NCBI GenBank assembly: GCA_917880885.1
Contig: OU862931.1
Span: 14,643,337 to 14,707,336, forward strand
Reading direction: 5' to 3'
DNA: 64,000 nucleotides
Source of the DNA: Limnephilus marmoratus
Lineage: Eukaryota > Arthropoda > Insecta > Trichoptera > Limnephilidae
Shown here: positions 50,401 through 61,769 of the stretch, piece by piece
Numbering within the stretch: position 1 is the stretch's first letter
Layout of the letters: each line of letters begins with the position of its first letter
The notes under the pieces: generated by a model
What the model saw: the letters and a program-made list of their open reading frames with translations, nothing else
What the model was told of the DNA's origin: nothing
Databases searched by the model: none
Program-made: the position numbers and the translations under genes

Positions 50401-51338
50401 CCACTGCAAGAACGGGGGTATAATTTTATTATAATATAATTATTAGAATGATTTTATTTAATTTTGGAGCGTTTCATACACACAAACGAAATCATTTTGT
50501 TTAATTATATAATCATTGTTAAAAGTAAACACATGCGTGGGTTTACTATCAAAATTGACAATTTATGTCTCGACACCCAAAACAAATAGTGTCAATATAA
50601 TAGTTAGGACTACCACCTAATATGAGGTACGCCATTTGCAATTATGAAATATCTTTGGAGATTTTTTTTTTGCAAAGTGTGTAAATTTATAGAAAGTTTG
50701 AATTTCCAGTAACGTGAAAACGTTTATTTTGAATGTATAACTTTCATTTCAAAACTGCAATGCCATAAACGGCTTACGTTTGCAAACCATTAATAAAAGT
50801 AGGACATGTCACAAAGGACTTTATGCTTTACAGAATTTTGTAGCCCAGTAACCCCACGCTTCTGTAATATAGCGCAGGCACTTCATGATAAGGAAAACGA
50901 TCACGAAATTGACATTTTATTTATGATGACAATCGGAATTCGAGATCGCAATTTCTGAAAGTTATATCTGCACTCGTGTCAAATTGAATGCGGTAGAAAT
51001 GCAATAACGTTGACGAATAGCTGACTGAAGATTTACGACTAACTGCTGCAGATGTTACAGCAAAACTGTGAAACGTTATTGAACTGGTAACTCTACATTT
51101 TACCCAGAATGAATGTACAACGATTATTACTGTTATGATTTTGTCAGGGATTATTTCTGTCATTATTCTAATTCCGACCTACACCTGGACCCTAACTACA
51201 TCTCTGAAGTCACAAGTTCAGTCCCTTGTCTTAAAAGTGTAAGCAGTGTTCTATGATCAGCAGGTATCTTGAGTTCCGTAAAAAACTTCAAAATTACTAA
51301 CTTCAAAAACCGTGAGTTTATGTCTTATATATATTAGA
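50401..51338. other. No recognisable feature
   Basis: About 0.9 kb, no repeats or domains recognised. Confidence 0.5.
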
Positions 51339-51690
51339 GTCAGAATAATAGAAGAGCATGTATGAGACGATGTATAAATGTGAACGAGGCAAGGAGTGTA
51401 AGCCAAGACCGAGTTGTTTGGCGGTCCGTCCTCTCTGCCTACCACTGCGGAGAAACGGCATGATGGTTAGTTAGTTAGTTAGTTAGTCTCATACACACTC
51501 TTCTATTATTCTGACTTTTGACATGGCCCGACTCAAGTATCTGATTCACTTGATCGTTCCATGTCTTCCTCGGGCGTCCCCGACTTCTTCTGCCATTCAC
51601 ATTTGCGTCATATATTCTTCTCACACTATTTTCTTCTTTCATTCGCTCTTCATGCCCAAACCATCTACCAGCCCACACATACCTATCTTA
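51339..51690 (-). pseudogene. LINE family G 3' end, inverted rearrangement
   Basis: 51487-51690 on the minus strand encodes WFGHEERMKEENSVRRIYD, then GRRSRGRPRKTWNDQV and ESGHVKSQNNRR, a basic LINE C terminus. 51339-51486 on the plus strand carries the same LINE's 3' UTR (GTAAGCCAAGACC, TTTGGCGGTCC, CGGAGAAACGGC) and ends in five TTAG repeats. The two pieces overlap by 29 bp (GTCAGAATAATAGAAGAG region) in inverted order, so the element was inverted tail to tail. The terminal TTAG repeats probably represent its microsatellite-type 3' tail. Confidence 0.75.
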
Positions 51691-53009
51691 ACGACTGAAT
51701 TATAAATCTTAATTTTTATGTATCCTTTTTTTAAAGTTCAAATAAGCAATTATAATATTTAAAGAAACATCACTATCTCCATGAAAAATTATTTTTTTCA
51801 AATATTCTTCAGGCGGGTAGGTAGATAGGTACCACAATATGTAGTAATGCTTATAAATAAATCCAAAGAAACACGACTATTTTACGTTTTAAATGAGTAT
51901 TTTTTATCCAGAACCATTAAAACATCCACCACCTTGAACCGGAAATGGAACGTACAAACAAATTTACAAACAGACGAAATGCAAATCTTTCAAGTTAAAA
52001 AAGAACTTCGCTAAGCTCAGACAATTATTAGTAGTACCAACTACTCTAAAACCACGAAATTATGTTAAACTGATGTGCAACTTTAAATTTCATACAGAAT
52101 GAGTTATAAGAGTTGTTAAACAACATGACGTAATTAAATTGTCTGTCATAATGATGATTGAAAAAACAGAACCAACAGTGCCCTAAATAAGTTATCATTC
52201 GCCTTTGAAGTATTTCTGGAAGAAAATATCGCCCTGCCGAAAGACCACCATGCAGATTGAAACATTGTTAGAAATGACTTCATATAATATTATGTTGTTT
52301 CAAGGCGTTGCTTGAGTTTCGAAAATATCTCATAATTTAATTCTCTATTGATATACGATACGTTCTGCTCTGTTCTATTCTAGTGTTATCTATCTTAGTA
52401 ATGTGGGTAGCTTAAAAAGCTTCAAGAGCATTGAGACGAAATTTGAAGTGTAATAAATACAAATCAGTATTTATAATGAATGAGTGATAAACGAAGAATT
52501 TTCTAAAACATTTTATTTATTTTCTGCAAACTCTGATGAACATAGAACGTTGGTATGAAAGAGACGTTTGTATTTGAATGGCATGGCACGATGCGTCTTA
52601 TAAAAAGGCGTGTCTGCTTTACATCATTCCTACCAGTAACTTGTTACCGTGATACTATTTTCCATTTATTCATACATGTTTGCATAATCTCAACGAGCGA
52701 TAACCACAAATTGGCGCAGTCGATCACCAGAAACAGTTTTTTTTACAAGTTAAGTACCACCAACTTACTTCAGTCATAAATTACAATAAAGACTTCGTCA
52801 AAATCATAATCCCAGAACTGTTTTCTGTTTAAAGACATCCAAATGTATGGCTTAATTGTGAAATAAAAAATAAATACACTAGATTGCGTTTAGAAAACTG
52901 AAAAAATTATGTACTATGAAAATTACAAATTAGCAAAGTGTAAATTAAAATGTACAAACAAATGTTTATATTATATCAATTGAACTATTTTATGTTTAAT
53001 AATAATACT
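51691..53009. other. Mostly featureless, one SINE B trace
   Basis: A+T-rich. 52225-52285 resembles part of the SINE B body in sense (ATCGCCCTG, AAGACCACCATGCAG, ATTGAAACATTG), heavily decayed. Confidence 0.45.
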
Positions 53010-53455
53010 TAATAGCTCCACACAGTCAGGACGCCATGAGGAAAATAATTTCCCTCAGGGCCTATGTTATCTTAGGGGATGCTGTGTAGATTTTTTTAAG
53101 GAAAGGGGGATAGGAAATTCTGGGAAGGAAATAGGTATGAGGGGTGGTTAGGAATCTGGTGGTCAGTGTGTCCAGGAATAACTGGCGTATGAATCCATCC
53201 CTTCAACTGCGGTGCAAGGCAAAGGGTCGAGAGATTCTGGCTGGAGAGGTCAAAAGAATTCCTCAATTAGTCTCTCGATCCAACCCGCCATGCATCAGAT
53301 GGGCAGACACATCGGCCGCCAAGACCTTGACAAACCTCACCCCATGAACACGGGCACTCCTGCTAAGTCACCAATAGTAGCGAACCACTTGAGTTAACCT
53401 ATGGCGAAGGTGATGGTTATCTAATAAATGGCGAACCCATACCCGCCTTCCAAAA
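53010..53455 (-). mobile_element. Family A retroposon, long form
   Basis: In reverse, from CTCCACACAGTCAGGACGCC to CCCGCCTTCCAAAA, with the long block GAGAGATTCTGGCTGGAGAGG. The outer arm of the tail hairpin is disrupted. Confidence 0.82.
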
Positions 53456-53790
53456 TATATTCAGAATCTTAACGACGTAAGTAAAGAAACCGTGTATACA
53501 AATTGCGACTCGCGACCCGTGCACTGGACGGACCTACTGTCGAATTTGCCGTATCAAAGAAAAGAAGAAGAAGATGAATAATGTGGGAATCTTAACGACG
53601 TAAGTGAAGAAAGCGTGTAAACGAATATACGCCGCGGCACGGCGTATTGTACGAACATACGGTCGAAATCACCCTAGCAGGACTGGAGATTCGACCTTTC
53701 TGCCGCGTTCATTTTAATTAATTCTGAAGAACGTGCTCCAAATATTTAAAATGTGTCTCCATGTTGTCCTTCCGAAATTATTAATTCATC
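53456..53790 (+). repeat. Family H repeat
   Basis: Contains two internal echoes of AATCTTAACGACGTAAGT (about 53464 and 53590), an AAGAAGAAGAAG stretch between them, and GGAGATTCGACCTTTCTGCC. A second copy, about equally long, lies at 61066-61395. No ends or coding sequence are apparent. Confidence 0.7.
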
Positions 53791-54048
53791 GTTTAGAAAA
53801 ATAAAATCTGGTGCTTACCGCTAACTTAATAGTTGAAAACGGGTTATATAGTTTTGAAATCGTTGTACGTAAAATATATTAATGGTAAGGTGCTGTTTTT
53901 ATTAACCTAATATATAAATAACTCGCATTTCTTGTGTGGCATGGAAATTAAAAAGTTATTATAGTTACGGATTCACCGGAAAAGATTAAAATGTGAGTTT
54001 TGAGCGTACAAAAATTATTAGGATTGTGTACCGCCTTAAATCTGTTAA

Positions 54049-54447
54049 GGGCCCGCAACCCGGATTTGTACCGATTTATTACATATTTCCCTTAAACACG
54101 ATAAGTTTTAAAGCTCTTAAAAAAATATATGTTATTCTTGAAGATAATATCTAGACTTTGCAAATTATATAAAATTCCCTCGATAGAAAAAAATCGCAAA
54201 GTATGCTCCAAAAATTATTATTAACACATTTGTTTCAGTTATTTTCAAGTTATATGTATGAAAAAATTCACATTGTTTCTTTAAATTCTGTTTAAGACAA
54301 TGCCCGCGAGATTTTTGCCCTATTTTAAACAAGTCGTGTTTTATTAAACATTTTCGCAATTTTCGCATCGATTTTGTCGCTGTAAATGTTCGCGCTCTCC
54401 TCTAACATTCGTAATTTCGTATCTCTCCATCTTTTTTTTTCGGGCCC
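54049..54447 (+). mobile_element. TTAA-flanked MITE (family I)
   Basis: TTAA at 54045-54048 and 54448-54451 flanks the 7-bp inverted ends GGGCCCG. The 399-bp element is A+T-rich with CGCGAGATTTTTGCCC and TTTGTCGCTGTAAATG. The TTAA duplication suggests piggyBac-type mobilisation, although GGG rather than CCC termini are unusual. An inverted copy is at 59288-59695. Confidence 0.75.
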
Positions 54448-54451
54448 TTAA

Positions 54452-55034
54452 ATAAATAAATGATTATTGAAAGATCACGTATCTATTTGTCTTTTTCCTG
54501 ACTTCATCAAAAATTTTCTAACATCCGATAAAATGGTATGCATAACAAAAATTCCCGTATCGTGTAACAATTTTCTACGATACGGTCGATAAAATTTAAG
54601 AGCTCTTTTCACTCTCGCTCACGTCCGCAAAGTGTTAACTGTGTTCACAGCTTCCTTGGTTCGTCGTTCCACTGACTCGGGCTATTTTGGTCCACGGATG
54701 AGATGGGAGTATGCGGAACTGTGAGAGTTGCAGTGGTTCGGATAAGTCTGGAGACACTTAAATAATAATAAAATAAAAACTTTGAACTTCATTGTCAGAA
54801 TGAATAATTGATGACTAAAGTTGTATGATCTCCAGAAGAGACATCATGTCTTAGAAATTTTCAGTCTTTAACCATGTTGGTGTTTAGATCTTCATGTGTT
54901 TCTTTTATAAATTCTTATTAACTTTTACAACTAAAACGACAATGTATAAGGGTGCTATAAAGTACCTCTCTGCAAATACTCACTAAGCTACGTCATGAAA
55001 TCACTAAAAATGTATTATTTTATTTTAAAATATT
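54452..55034. other. No recognisable feature
   Basis: Mixed A+T-rich sequence, no shared repeats. Confidence 0.5.
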
Positions 55035-56095
55035 TTATAATCTGCTTCCTTAGGTTGGGGCGGTTGTGCTATAACTATACTCGATCCCTTAGCTAAATCC
55101 CAGAAATCGCTTATAAGAGTCATACTGAAAAAACCTTTTAGATACCCCAGCGATTCATTGTTCGCAGAGTTTCGTGTTCTTGATGTAAGACAATTATACA
55201 TGAGGAAAATCATATTACATTCTCAAAAACAGAGGCTCCACTACGCTTCCGTAAACCACTGTCATAATACAAGACATGCAAAAAAAACCCAATAGTTCCG
55301 CCCACCACTTCCTCATCTTTAGCACAGAGACAATTCTCATACTTAGGCCCTAAATTGCTCAATCTCATACCTGATGCGTGGAAGGCAAAGAGTACTAATA
55401 TTCTGTGTATGCAGGTAAATAATTGGCTTCTGGTCTTGGGGAGAGCTGAATGCGAGAATATGCTAAACAACAGTAATTGAATTGTAATTTTTGTTTTTCT
55501 TTACATTTTAATTTATATTGGTATTATATTAGCATTAAAGTAACTGTATTTTTACATAAAGTAAGTTTGAAAATTGCTCAATTCTTTGTGATATTTTTCC
55601 TTAAAGGAAAAGTTCCTTCTTTACTTTCAGTTTTTTATTTTTCTTTTTCTTGTTTTATCTATTAACATTGCTTTAGTTTATTATGTCAACTGAACAATAG
55701 TAAAAAATGTCGTGGTATAACTGAAAGTATACTAGTTTATGAATAGATATTTGTATTATTTTACCAACAGAATTTCTTAATTCGTTTTCATTTTCAAATT
55801 CATTTTTCTTGTTTTATCTATTAATATTTCTTTAGTTTATTATGTCAGCTAAACAAAAGAAAAAATGTCGTGGTAAAACTGAAAGTATTCTAGAATATGA
55901 ATATACATATGTATTATTTTACCAACAAAATATTCAACACTATAACTTACTATAATTTACATGTAAAAACATTATCATATTGGAATGTCCTAAAACGGGC
56001 ATTTGCCTAGTGGGACATTTTAAGTTCATTATATTGTATTATGTAATATTTACAAACAAACACTAAATAAATAAATAAAATAAAATAAATAAATA
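55035..56095 (+). pseudogene. LINE C-terminal fragment with long 3' UTR
   Basis: Reads GWGGCAITILDPLAKSQKSL, then IRVILKKPFRYPSDSLF and RVLDVRQLYMRKIIL. This parallels VVQKLIIKVILKKQPTFPSAS of the intact LINE. The frame is broken after about 55270. The 3' UTR (55475-56095) contains a roughly 140-bp direct duplication: TTGTTTTATCTATTAA blocks at 55650 and 55813, each with AAAAAATGTCGTGGTA. It also has the hairpin ATGTCC/GGGACAT with GCCTAGTG (55985-56018) and ends in (AAAT)n. Confidence 0.75.
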
Positions 56096-56384
56096 AAATC
56101 TCACTAAGTGTGAGAAGGCAATTTAAGGATTGGTTTTTCAGTTCGATTTATTATTAAAAATAATAACGGTGGTCTGTGCGTCAGGCGTAACCCTGGTTCA
56201 ATAAACTCTAATTCGCTTCGAATTTAAGTGTCATTTTTAAAATTGTAACTGATCGTGTGAAGAATTCAGATAAGCAATAAAATATCTACCGATCACATAA
56301 ATACAATATCATTAAAAACACTAATTTCGGTTCGTGCGTTCTGCATAACTCTAGATCAAGGCACTCAAACTTGTTTTTTATTTT

Positions 56385-56852
56385 ACATTAGCTCCACACA
56401 GGAGGCACCGAGGAAAACAATTTCCCTAGGGGCCCATGTCATCTTTGAGGATGCTGTGTGGAGGGTTTTAAAGGGGAAATTAAGGAGAAGAAAAAAGGGA
56501 AGGAAAAAGGTATGAGGGGTGGGTAGGAATCTGGGGGTCAGTGGGGCCAGGAGTGACGGACGTATGAATCTATTCATCACACTGTGATGCAAGGCGAAGG
56601 GTCGGGAGAATCCGGCTGGAGAGGTCAAAAGGCCTCCCTCAATCAGTCTCCTCCGATCTAGCCCGCCCCGCAGTGGTTGGGCAAACGTATCCGCCACCAA
56701 GACCTAGACAAACCTCATCCCATGAACCCGGGCACCCCTGCTAAGTCACCAAACGTAGCGAACCACTTGGGGTGACCTGTGGCAGGGGTGTTGGTTGTCC
56801 AATAAATGGTTCCCGGGGCGGCGGTACCCATACCCGCCTCCCAAATTGAATG
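56385..56852 (-). mobile_element. Family A retroposon, long form, near complete
   Basis: In reverse, from GCTCCACACAGGAGGC to CCCGCCTCCCAAATT at about 56837-56852. This is the best long-form copy, about 465 bp. The block between CAGGAGTGACGG and GTATCCGCCACC is what short copies lack. The 105-codon minus-strand frame in it is not conserved between copies. Confidence 0.88.
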
Positions 56853-57103
56853 TGAGTGTCATTTTCAAAATTGTGGCTGATCGTGCGAAGAATTCAAACA
56901 AGCGGTGAAGTGCCTACCTAAATATTACGTAACATTTTTAACAGAAATTTATTTTTCAGTCATTTTCAAAATTGGAAATAATAAAAAAAAAATTTAACTT
57001 TACCTTTATTTTTCACGAATTTCAGCTAGTGATAAGACAAGCAGATAACAATTTACTTTTTTTTAAATAAATGTAGGAGTTTTTTTATCAGTTGTATTTT
57101 TTT

Positions 57104-57655
57104 ATATGAATACCGGAAAAGAGTCTCAACTGCTCCCGTCTGGAGCCAGTGAGACTTAGGTATCCCCAATCGAGTTATGTTGTGAGGCTGAATGTAGTAG
57201 GGAGGGGAAGGAAATAGAAAAGAGGAAGATGGAAACTCAGATCTGATCACCATACAATGCTAAAGTCATTTCAAACAACGTTTCAATTCTGAATGGCGGT
57301 CTTACACCAGGGCGATACTGAGAGTATCTTCCACTCTGGAATGTGCCGCAAATTACGTACTAAATATTGTTTTTAATTAATTAATTTTGAAATACACAAA
57401 CTAATCAAATAAAATTTATTTGCGCACAAAAATGTACTTTTGAATTTTTAACGAAAGTCAAGATACTGGTCATAGAATATTGCTTTCGTTATGAAGACCG
57501 TCAAGGCAATAAACTTGTGGCTTGACTGATTTAGATGTGGGTAGGAATCAGGATAATGACAGAAATAATCCCTAACGGCGAACGCTGGACTTGAAACCGC
57601 GACCTTCGAATTGTGAGTCGAGAGTCTTACCTCTCGACCATGGAGGCCATATTTA
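57104..57655 (-). mobile_element. SINE B with separated head
   Basis: In reverse: T-run, ATACCGGAAAAGAG, CTGCTCCCGTCTGGAGCC, CTTACACCAGGGCGATAC and AATAAAATTTATTTGCGC (57104-57428). Then come about 150 bp of unrelated sequence and the tRNA-like head (GAAACCGCGACCTTCG, CTTACCTCTCGACC) at 57587-57655. Confidence 0.8.
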
Positions 57656-57679
57656 GATTTGTACTTACATTAAATAAAT

Positions 57680-58320
57680 CTGTACACGAGAAGCATACGG
57701 ATGCAAGTCCAAAATTTGACGAAATGAGTTTTTGATGCAGACTTGAAGTAAATTATCATGTTTATCAGTGGCAGAAAGATACAAGTCCTATCATGAAGAA
57801 AAACAGGATTTTCAAAAATGTATACAGATGCAACTACCTTTGATGCAACAACTATCTTAGAAGCAGAAAGATGAACCATGGACTTGCATCTTTATGATTT
57901 AGTTGCATTTTGAGTATTATGACTCAAATTCAACGTATTATGTTGTATTATGACTCAAATTATACATCACTACGCTTTCTATGGAAGTAAATAATTTTCA
58001 AACATTGATCCTTTCATAATACACCACCTGTCATAACAAAATATTCCACTTCATTTTGAAGCAGAAGGACTCAAGTCCATGTTTTTATTTGACTCGAGCA
58101 GCTTTTTTTTACAATATTTTTAAAGGCTTTACATATAAAATATTTCATTTTGTTTGCTCGTTTTTAAAATAAAACTAATTGATGTAATAATCACTTTTTT
58201 GTTATCTATCAGCGTGGATATCCGAAGAAGTTATGAGACCATAGTTACGGAAAAATAGTTTTTTCGCCCTCCTGAACATTTAACATTTTGAAATTGCATC
58301 CGTATGCTTCTCGGGTACAG
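57680..58320. mobile_element. 641-bp element with 27-bp inverted ends
   Basis: CTGTACACGAGAAGCATACG and on to GATGCAA (57680-57706) is matched in reverse at 58294-58320 with one mismatch. Inside, degenerate copies of AGCAGAAAGATGCAAGTCC-like strings recur near 57700, 57772, 57860 and 58060, including one inverted. No open frame above 69 codons and no transposase similarity. Class unknown. Confidence 0.75.
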
Positions 58321-58798
58321 GAATAAGGCGTGAAGTTACCAATAAAAATCCGTGAAGTTAGACGGTTTCCAGACCAACGGACATCACTACGGGGAACCGT
58401 TCCTATTATTGGGTATTATTTGGTATTAGGTATTGGGGTGAGGCCCATTCATCGGGAATGGAGTCCAGGACCGTCGGGGATTTAGTGCCCCTGGATTCTG
58501 GTTAATTGCGTATTGTTGAATGCTTTGCAGAGAATCTCCTTCAGTGTTTGGTGATCTGTTCCTTCTGTTTGAGAGAACTATCTGTGTATTTATTCAACTA
58601 CTAATTTGTCCAAATTAATTCGATGATTTATCTGGCATTTTTGAAGAATCTTGAACATTTAATGGTACTTTAATGTTATGATGAATTGCCTACCTACACA
58701 ATATCAAAATAGAAGTAAGGATACGAGATATTATTGTAATTACATAGTAATTCAATTTAAAATCGTCGCGTCCATATATGAATGAAGTTTATTAAAAT
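58321..58798. other. No recognisable feature
   Basis: Includes GGGTATTATTTGGTATTAGG short repeats near 58412-58435, nothing else. Confidence 0.5.
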
Positions 58799-59188
58799 AC
58801 TAGCTGGTTCCCGGCATGCGTTGCTATGCCATTTAATAAAGAAATAGTTTCTCCCTGCGTGTCCTTTCCCATTCGTCCCGCTCTCCTTCCACCTCCACTT
58901 CCTCTCCCGCGTGTTCCCACTCCGCCTCCTCCACCTTCCCTCTCCCCACTCCACATCCCCCTTTCCCGGTGGTTTAAGTTTTCAAACAGCTCGCGTGCCA
59001 CCTATTGCAATTTTTTTTTATACAAATTTTATAATGCCAGAACTCACGAGTAGTTTTATACAAACCTTGTCCTGATAATAACGAACACAACAAAAAAAGA
59101 ATTATCCAATTTGGTGCAGTCGTTCGGAAGTTATGCGCGTACATACATTTCGGCGATTCATTCTTATTTATATAGATAGATAGATAGA
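58799..59188 (-). mobile_element. Non-autonomous Helitron
   Basis: In reverse, the 3' end ACTAGCTGGTTCCCGGCATG is at 58799 and the 5' end TCTATCTATCTATC, then GAATGAATCGCCGAAATG, is at 59188. It matches 16711-17173 through most of its length, including ATTGCAATAGGTGGC (on the minus strand) and the purine-rich centre. Confidence 0.82.
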
Positions 59189-59287
59189 TTGAAAGATAGA
59201 AGAAGAAGATAGATTCCACAAAACACTCGTACGTTCACATTAAAGTTATACTTAAAAGAATTCATTCTGCTCTTAAGACTCTGCAAC

Positions 59288-59695
59288 CGGGCTCGAAAAG
59301 AAGAAGATGGAGAGATACTTTAGAGGAGAGCGCTAACATTTACAGCGACAAAATCGTTGCAAAAATTGCGAAAATGTTTAATAAAAAACTACTTGTTTAA
59401 AGTAGGGCAAAAATCTCGCGGGCATTGTCCTAAACGGAATTTAAAGAAACAATGTGAATTTTTTCATACATATAACTTGTAAAATAACTGAAACAAACGT
59501 GTTTATAATAATTTTTGGAGCATGGGTACTTTGCAATTTTTTTCTATCGAGGGAATTTTATATAGTTTGCATTTCGGTGTGGGCAATGTCTATATATTAT
59601 CTTCAAGAATAACATATATTTTTTTAAGAGCTTTGAAACGTGTTTAAGGGAGATATGTAAGGAATCGGTGGAAATTCGGTTTGCGACCCCTTAAA
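59288..59695 (-). mobile_element. Family I MITE, inverted copy
   Basis: Reverse-orientation copy of 54049-54447, about 90% alike by eye (GGGCAAAAATCTCGCGGGC, CACATTGTTTCTTT on minus). The TTAAGGG end is kept at 59695. The other end has changed to GAGCCCGG and lost TTAA. Confidence 0.75.
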
Positions 59696-59734
59696 TAGAT
59701 GGTGTTGGATTAATTATTTTGAAAAATCGAGCAC

Positions 59735-59975
59735 AGTTCACACGCGGTAGAAGTGAAAACTTCACCCACACAATCTCAACCAATAGGAGTCACGAAAAGT
59801 GAGCTTATAATCAAAACGGCCAATGCGGTACTGTACTGTACTTAATGTAGGTAAGGTTTCATTCTATCTCATTTTCTCGCAGGCTAAATCCTATGGATGT
59901 ACGTTTTTGTTTCTTTTTAGTGTCGTATCCGTTTCATTGAGTTTCAAATCACAACGGTCGTAAATAAATTTAACC
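59735..59975 (+). repeat. Family C repeat
   Basis: CACAGTTCACACGCGGTAG, GTGAAAACTTCACCCACAC, CCAATAGGAGTCACG, TCTCATTTTCTCGCAGGC and TTGAGTTTCAAATCACAACGG. This is the most continuous C copy, without insertion. The right end (CTAAAGAAG) is not reached. Confidence 0.72.
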
Positions 59976-60056
59976 TTAAAAACTCTTTTACAAGTTATGT
60001 TTAATTATTATAGCTGTATTAATTGTTTGGGTCCGAACATATGCAACACGAATACG

Positions 60057-60327
60057 AATAAATAATTTTGGCAATAAAAATACTCAAAACTTTCAAGAAA
60101 GGCTAACAAATACAATATTGGATGAAATTACCGATACAATATTGTATTTCTTTGCCGTTCTTGAAAGAATTAAGTTTGTTTATGGACCAAACTATTCATA
60201 TATATTCTTATCGCATATACAGGCGCTAGCAATTAATTTTAAGAGGACATTACCAGAGAAAACCAGAAATATGTCATTTTCAAATCAGATTTTAGACGTA
60301 TTGACTCTTTTCCACAAAAAATTATAA
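60057..60327 (+). CDS. Hypothetical short ORF, about 90 codons
   Basis: The frame from after a stop at about 60056 to 60327 has LDEITDTILYFFAVLERIKF and ends in LTLFHKKL. It follows directly after a family C copy, as does the 233-codon ORF at 39063. No domain, splice signals or ribosome context support it. It could be a chance frame or a decayed element ORF. Confidence 0.15.
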
Positions 60328-61065
60328 ATGGATTTCGAAAGATTGTTCTTTTGTCTAGCATTCGCATGTAATAAATTTTGAGAATTTTTTTTAATTTTTA
60401 GTAAAATAAGGTTATTCCATAGGTCGTTGGCAGATTTGTTAAATTTTCAAAAAAGATTTTGTATTATACATTATACCACACCCATTTCAAATAATATAAT
60501 CATGCAGTAAAATAAATCAATACAGCAAACGCATGTTTTAGAATTTTAATTTTAGTTTCAATAAAATCATTAAAAAATATGTACGTACATGTGTTTTTTT
60601 GACGAAAATTGGTCCATTTGTGTATTTATTTACGCACTTACAAACCAACATATTTCAGATTTTTTTAACATTCTTATTAAATTTAGACATTATTGAAAAA
60701 TGATAAATATTTATAATCAAAAAATATCTACAAAAAGTAAATTATTTTAATAGTTTTATCATCACGCCTTTCAGCATTTTTGAATGAAGGAATAAATTAA
60801 AGCTAATTTGAATTGAAATAAATTCGTTATTGAGTTATAATTTTAAAAACTGGTACGGAGAATAATTAATCTTTCTCGTTGTAACCGCCCTGCACGATCG
60901 TAAGAACAACTTTTGATGAAATGTGGATTTTCGTCCGCTGGCTGGTTAAACGCTCTTAAAGCATGACTCTGCAAAAAGTGTTTTCCTTAAAATAATTAAA
61001 CAAGTGCCATATATGCAAGAGCTGATTTTGAGTTCTTTCAGGTATCAAATTAAGATGAATTTCTT
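60328..61065. other. No recognisable feature
   Basis: Very A+T-rich, no repeats or frames. Confidence 0.5.
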
Positions 61066-61395
61066 TACTAAAATATATTCAGAATCTTAACGACGCGACG
61101 TAAGTAAAGAAGCCGTGTATACAAATTGCGACTCGAGACCCGTGTATCGGACGAACCTACGACCTACTGTCGAGTTTTCCCTATCAAAGAAGAGAAGAAG
61201 AAGAAAAATAATGTGGGAATCTGAACGACGTAAGTGACGAAAGTATTGGACGGACGTACGGTCGAATTCACCCTCGCAGGCCTGGAGATTCGACCTTTCC
61301 GCCGGGTTCAGTTTAATTAATTCTGAAGAACGTGTTACTAATATATAAGATGTTTCTAAATGAATACCTCCCGAAGTTATTCATTCAGCACTTGC
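61066..61395 (+). repeat. Family H repeat
   Basis: Second copy of 53456-53790: AAATATATTCAGAATCTTAA, AATGTGGGAATCTGAACG, GGAGATTCGACCTTTCCGCC and TTAATTAATTCTGAAGAACG. A small duplication (CCTACGACCTA) distinguishes it. Confidence 0.7.
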
Positions 61396-61769
61396 TCTTC
61401 AATTTTTTAATGGATGACATTCGCAACATGGAAAATTTTTTTTAAAAATAATTATTCCAACAGAGTATCTAGATTGATTAAAAAAAGTACCGCTTGGGAC
61501 AAGCTTTATATAAATAAATTAATAATTCAACTTCACTTCGCATGATGGGTATGACGTAGCCCGCTGAAAATACGAGTGAAACTTTAAATAACCAATTCCA
61601 GTATCAAACAAAAAACATTCGCAAAGGCTCGAAAAGAATATTTTCTCACCAGTTTTATCAACCAGTGACGAATTTAGCTGTCGTTTTTATCTCCTGTATA
61701 TTTTTCAACTAATTGTATCAAGTGTGTCTAGTCCGTTTTAAAATCTACGTACTGTTTATTAAACTACCC

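Noticed and set aside
53456..59695. Possible host gene spanning the H and I repeats
   Set aside because: Similarity between 53.4-54.4 kb and 59.3-61.4 kb is explained by two separate repeat families in different orientations, not by exons.
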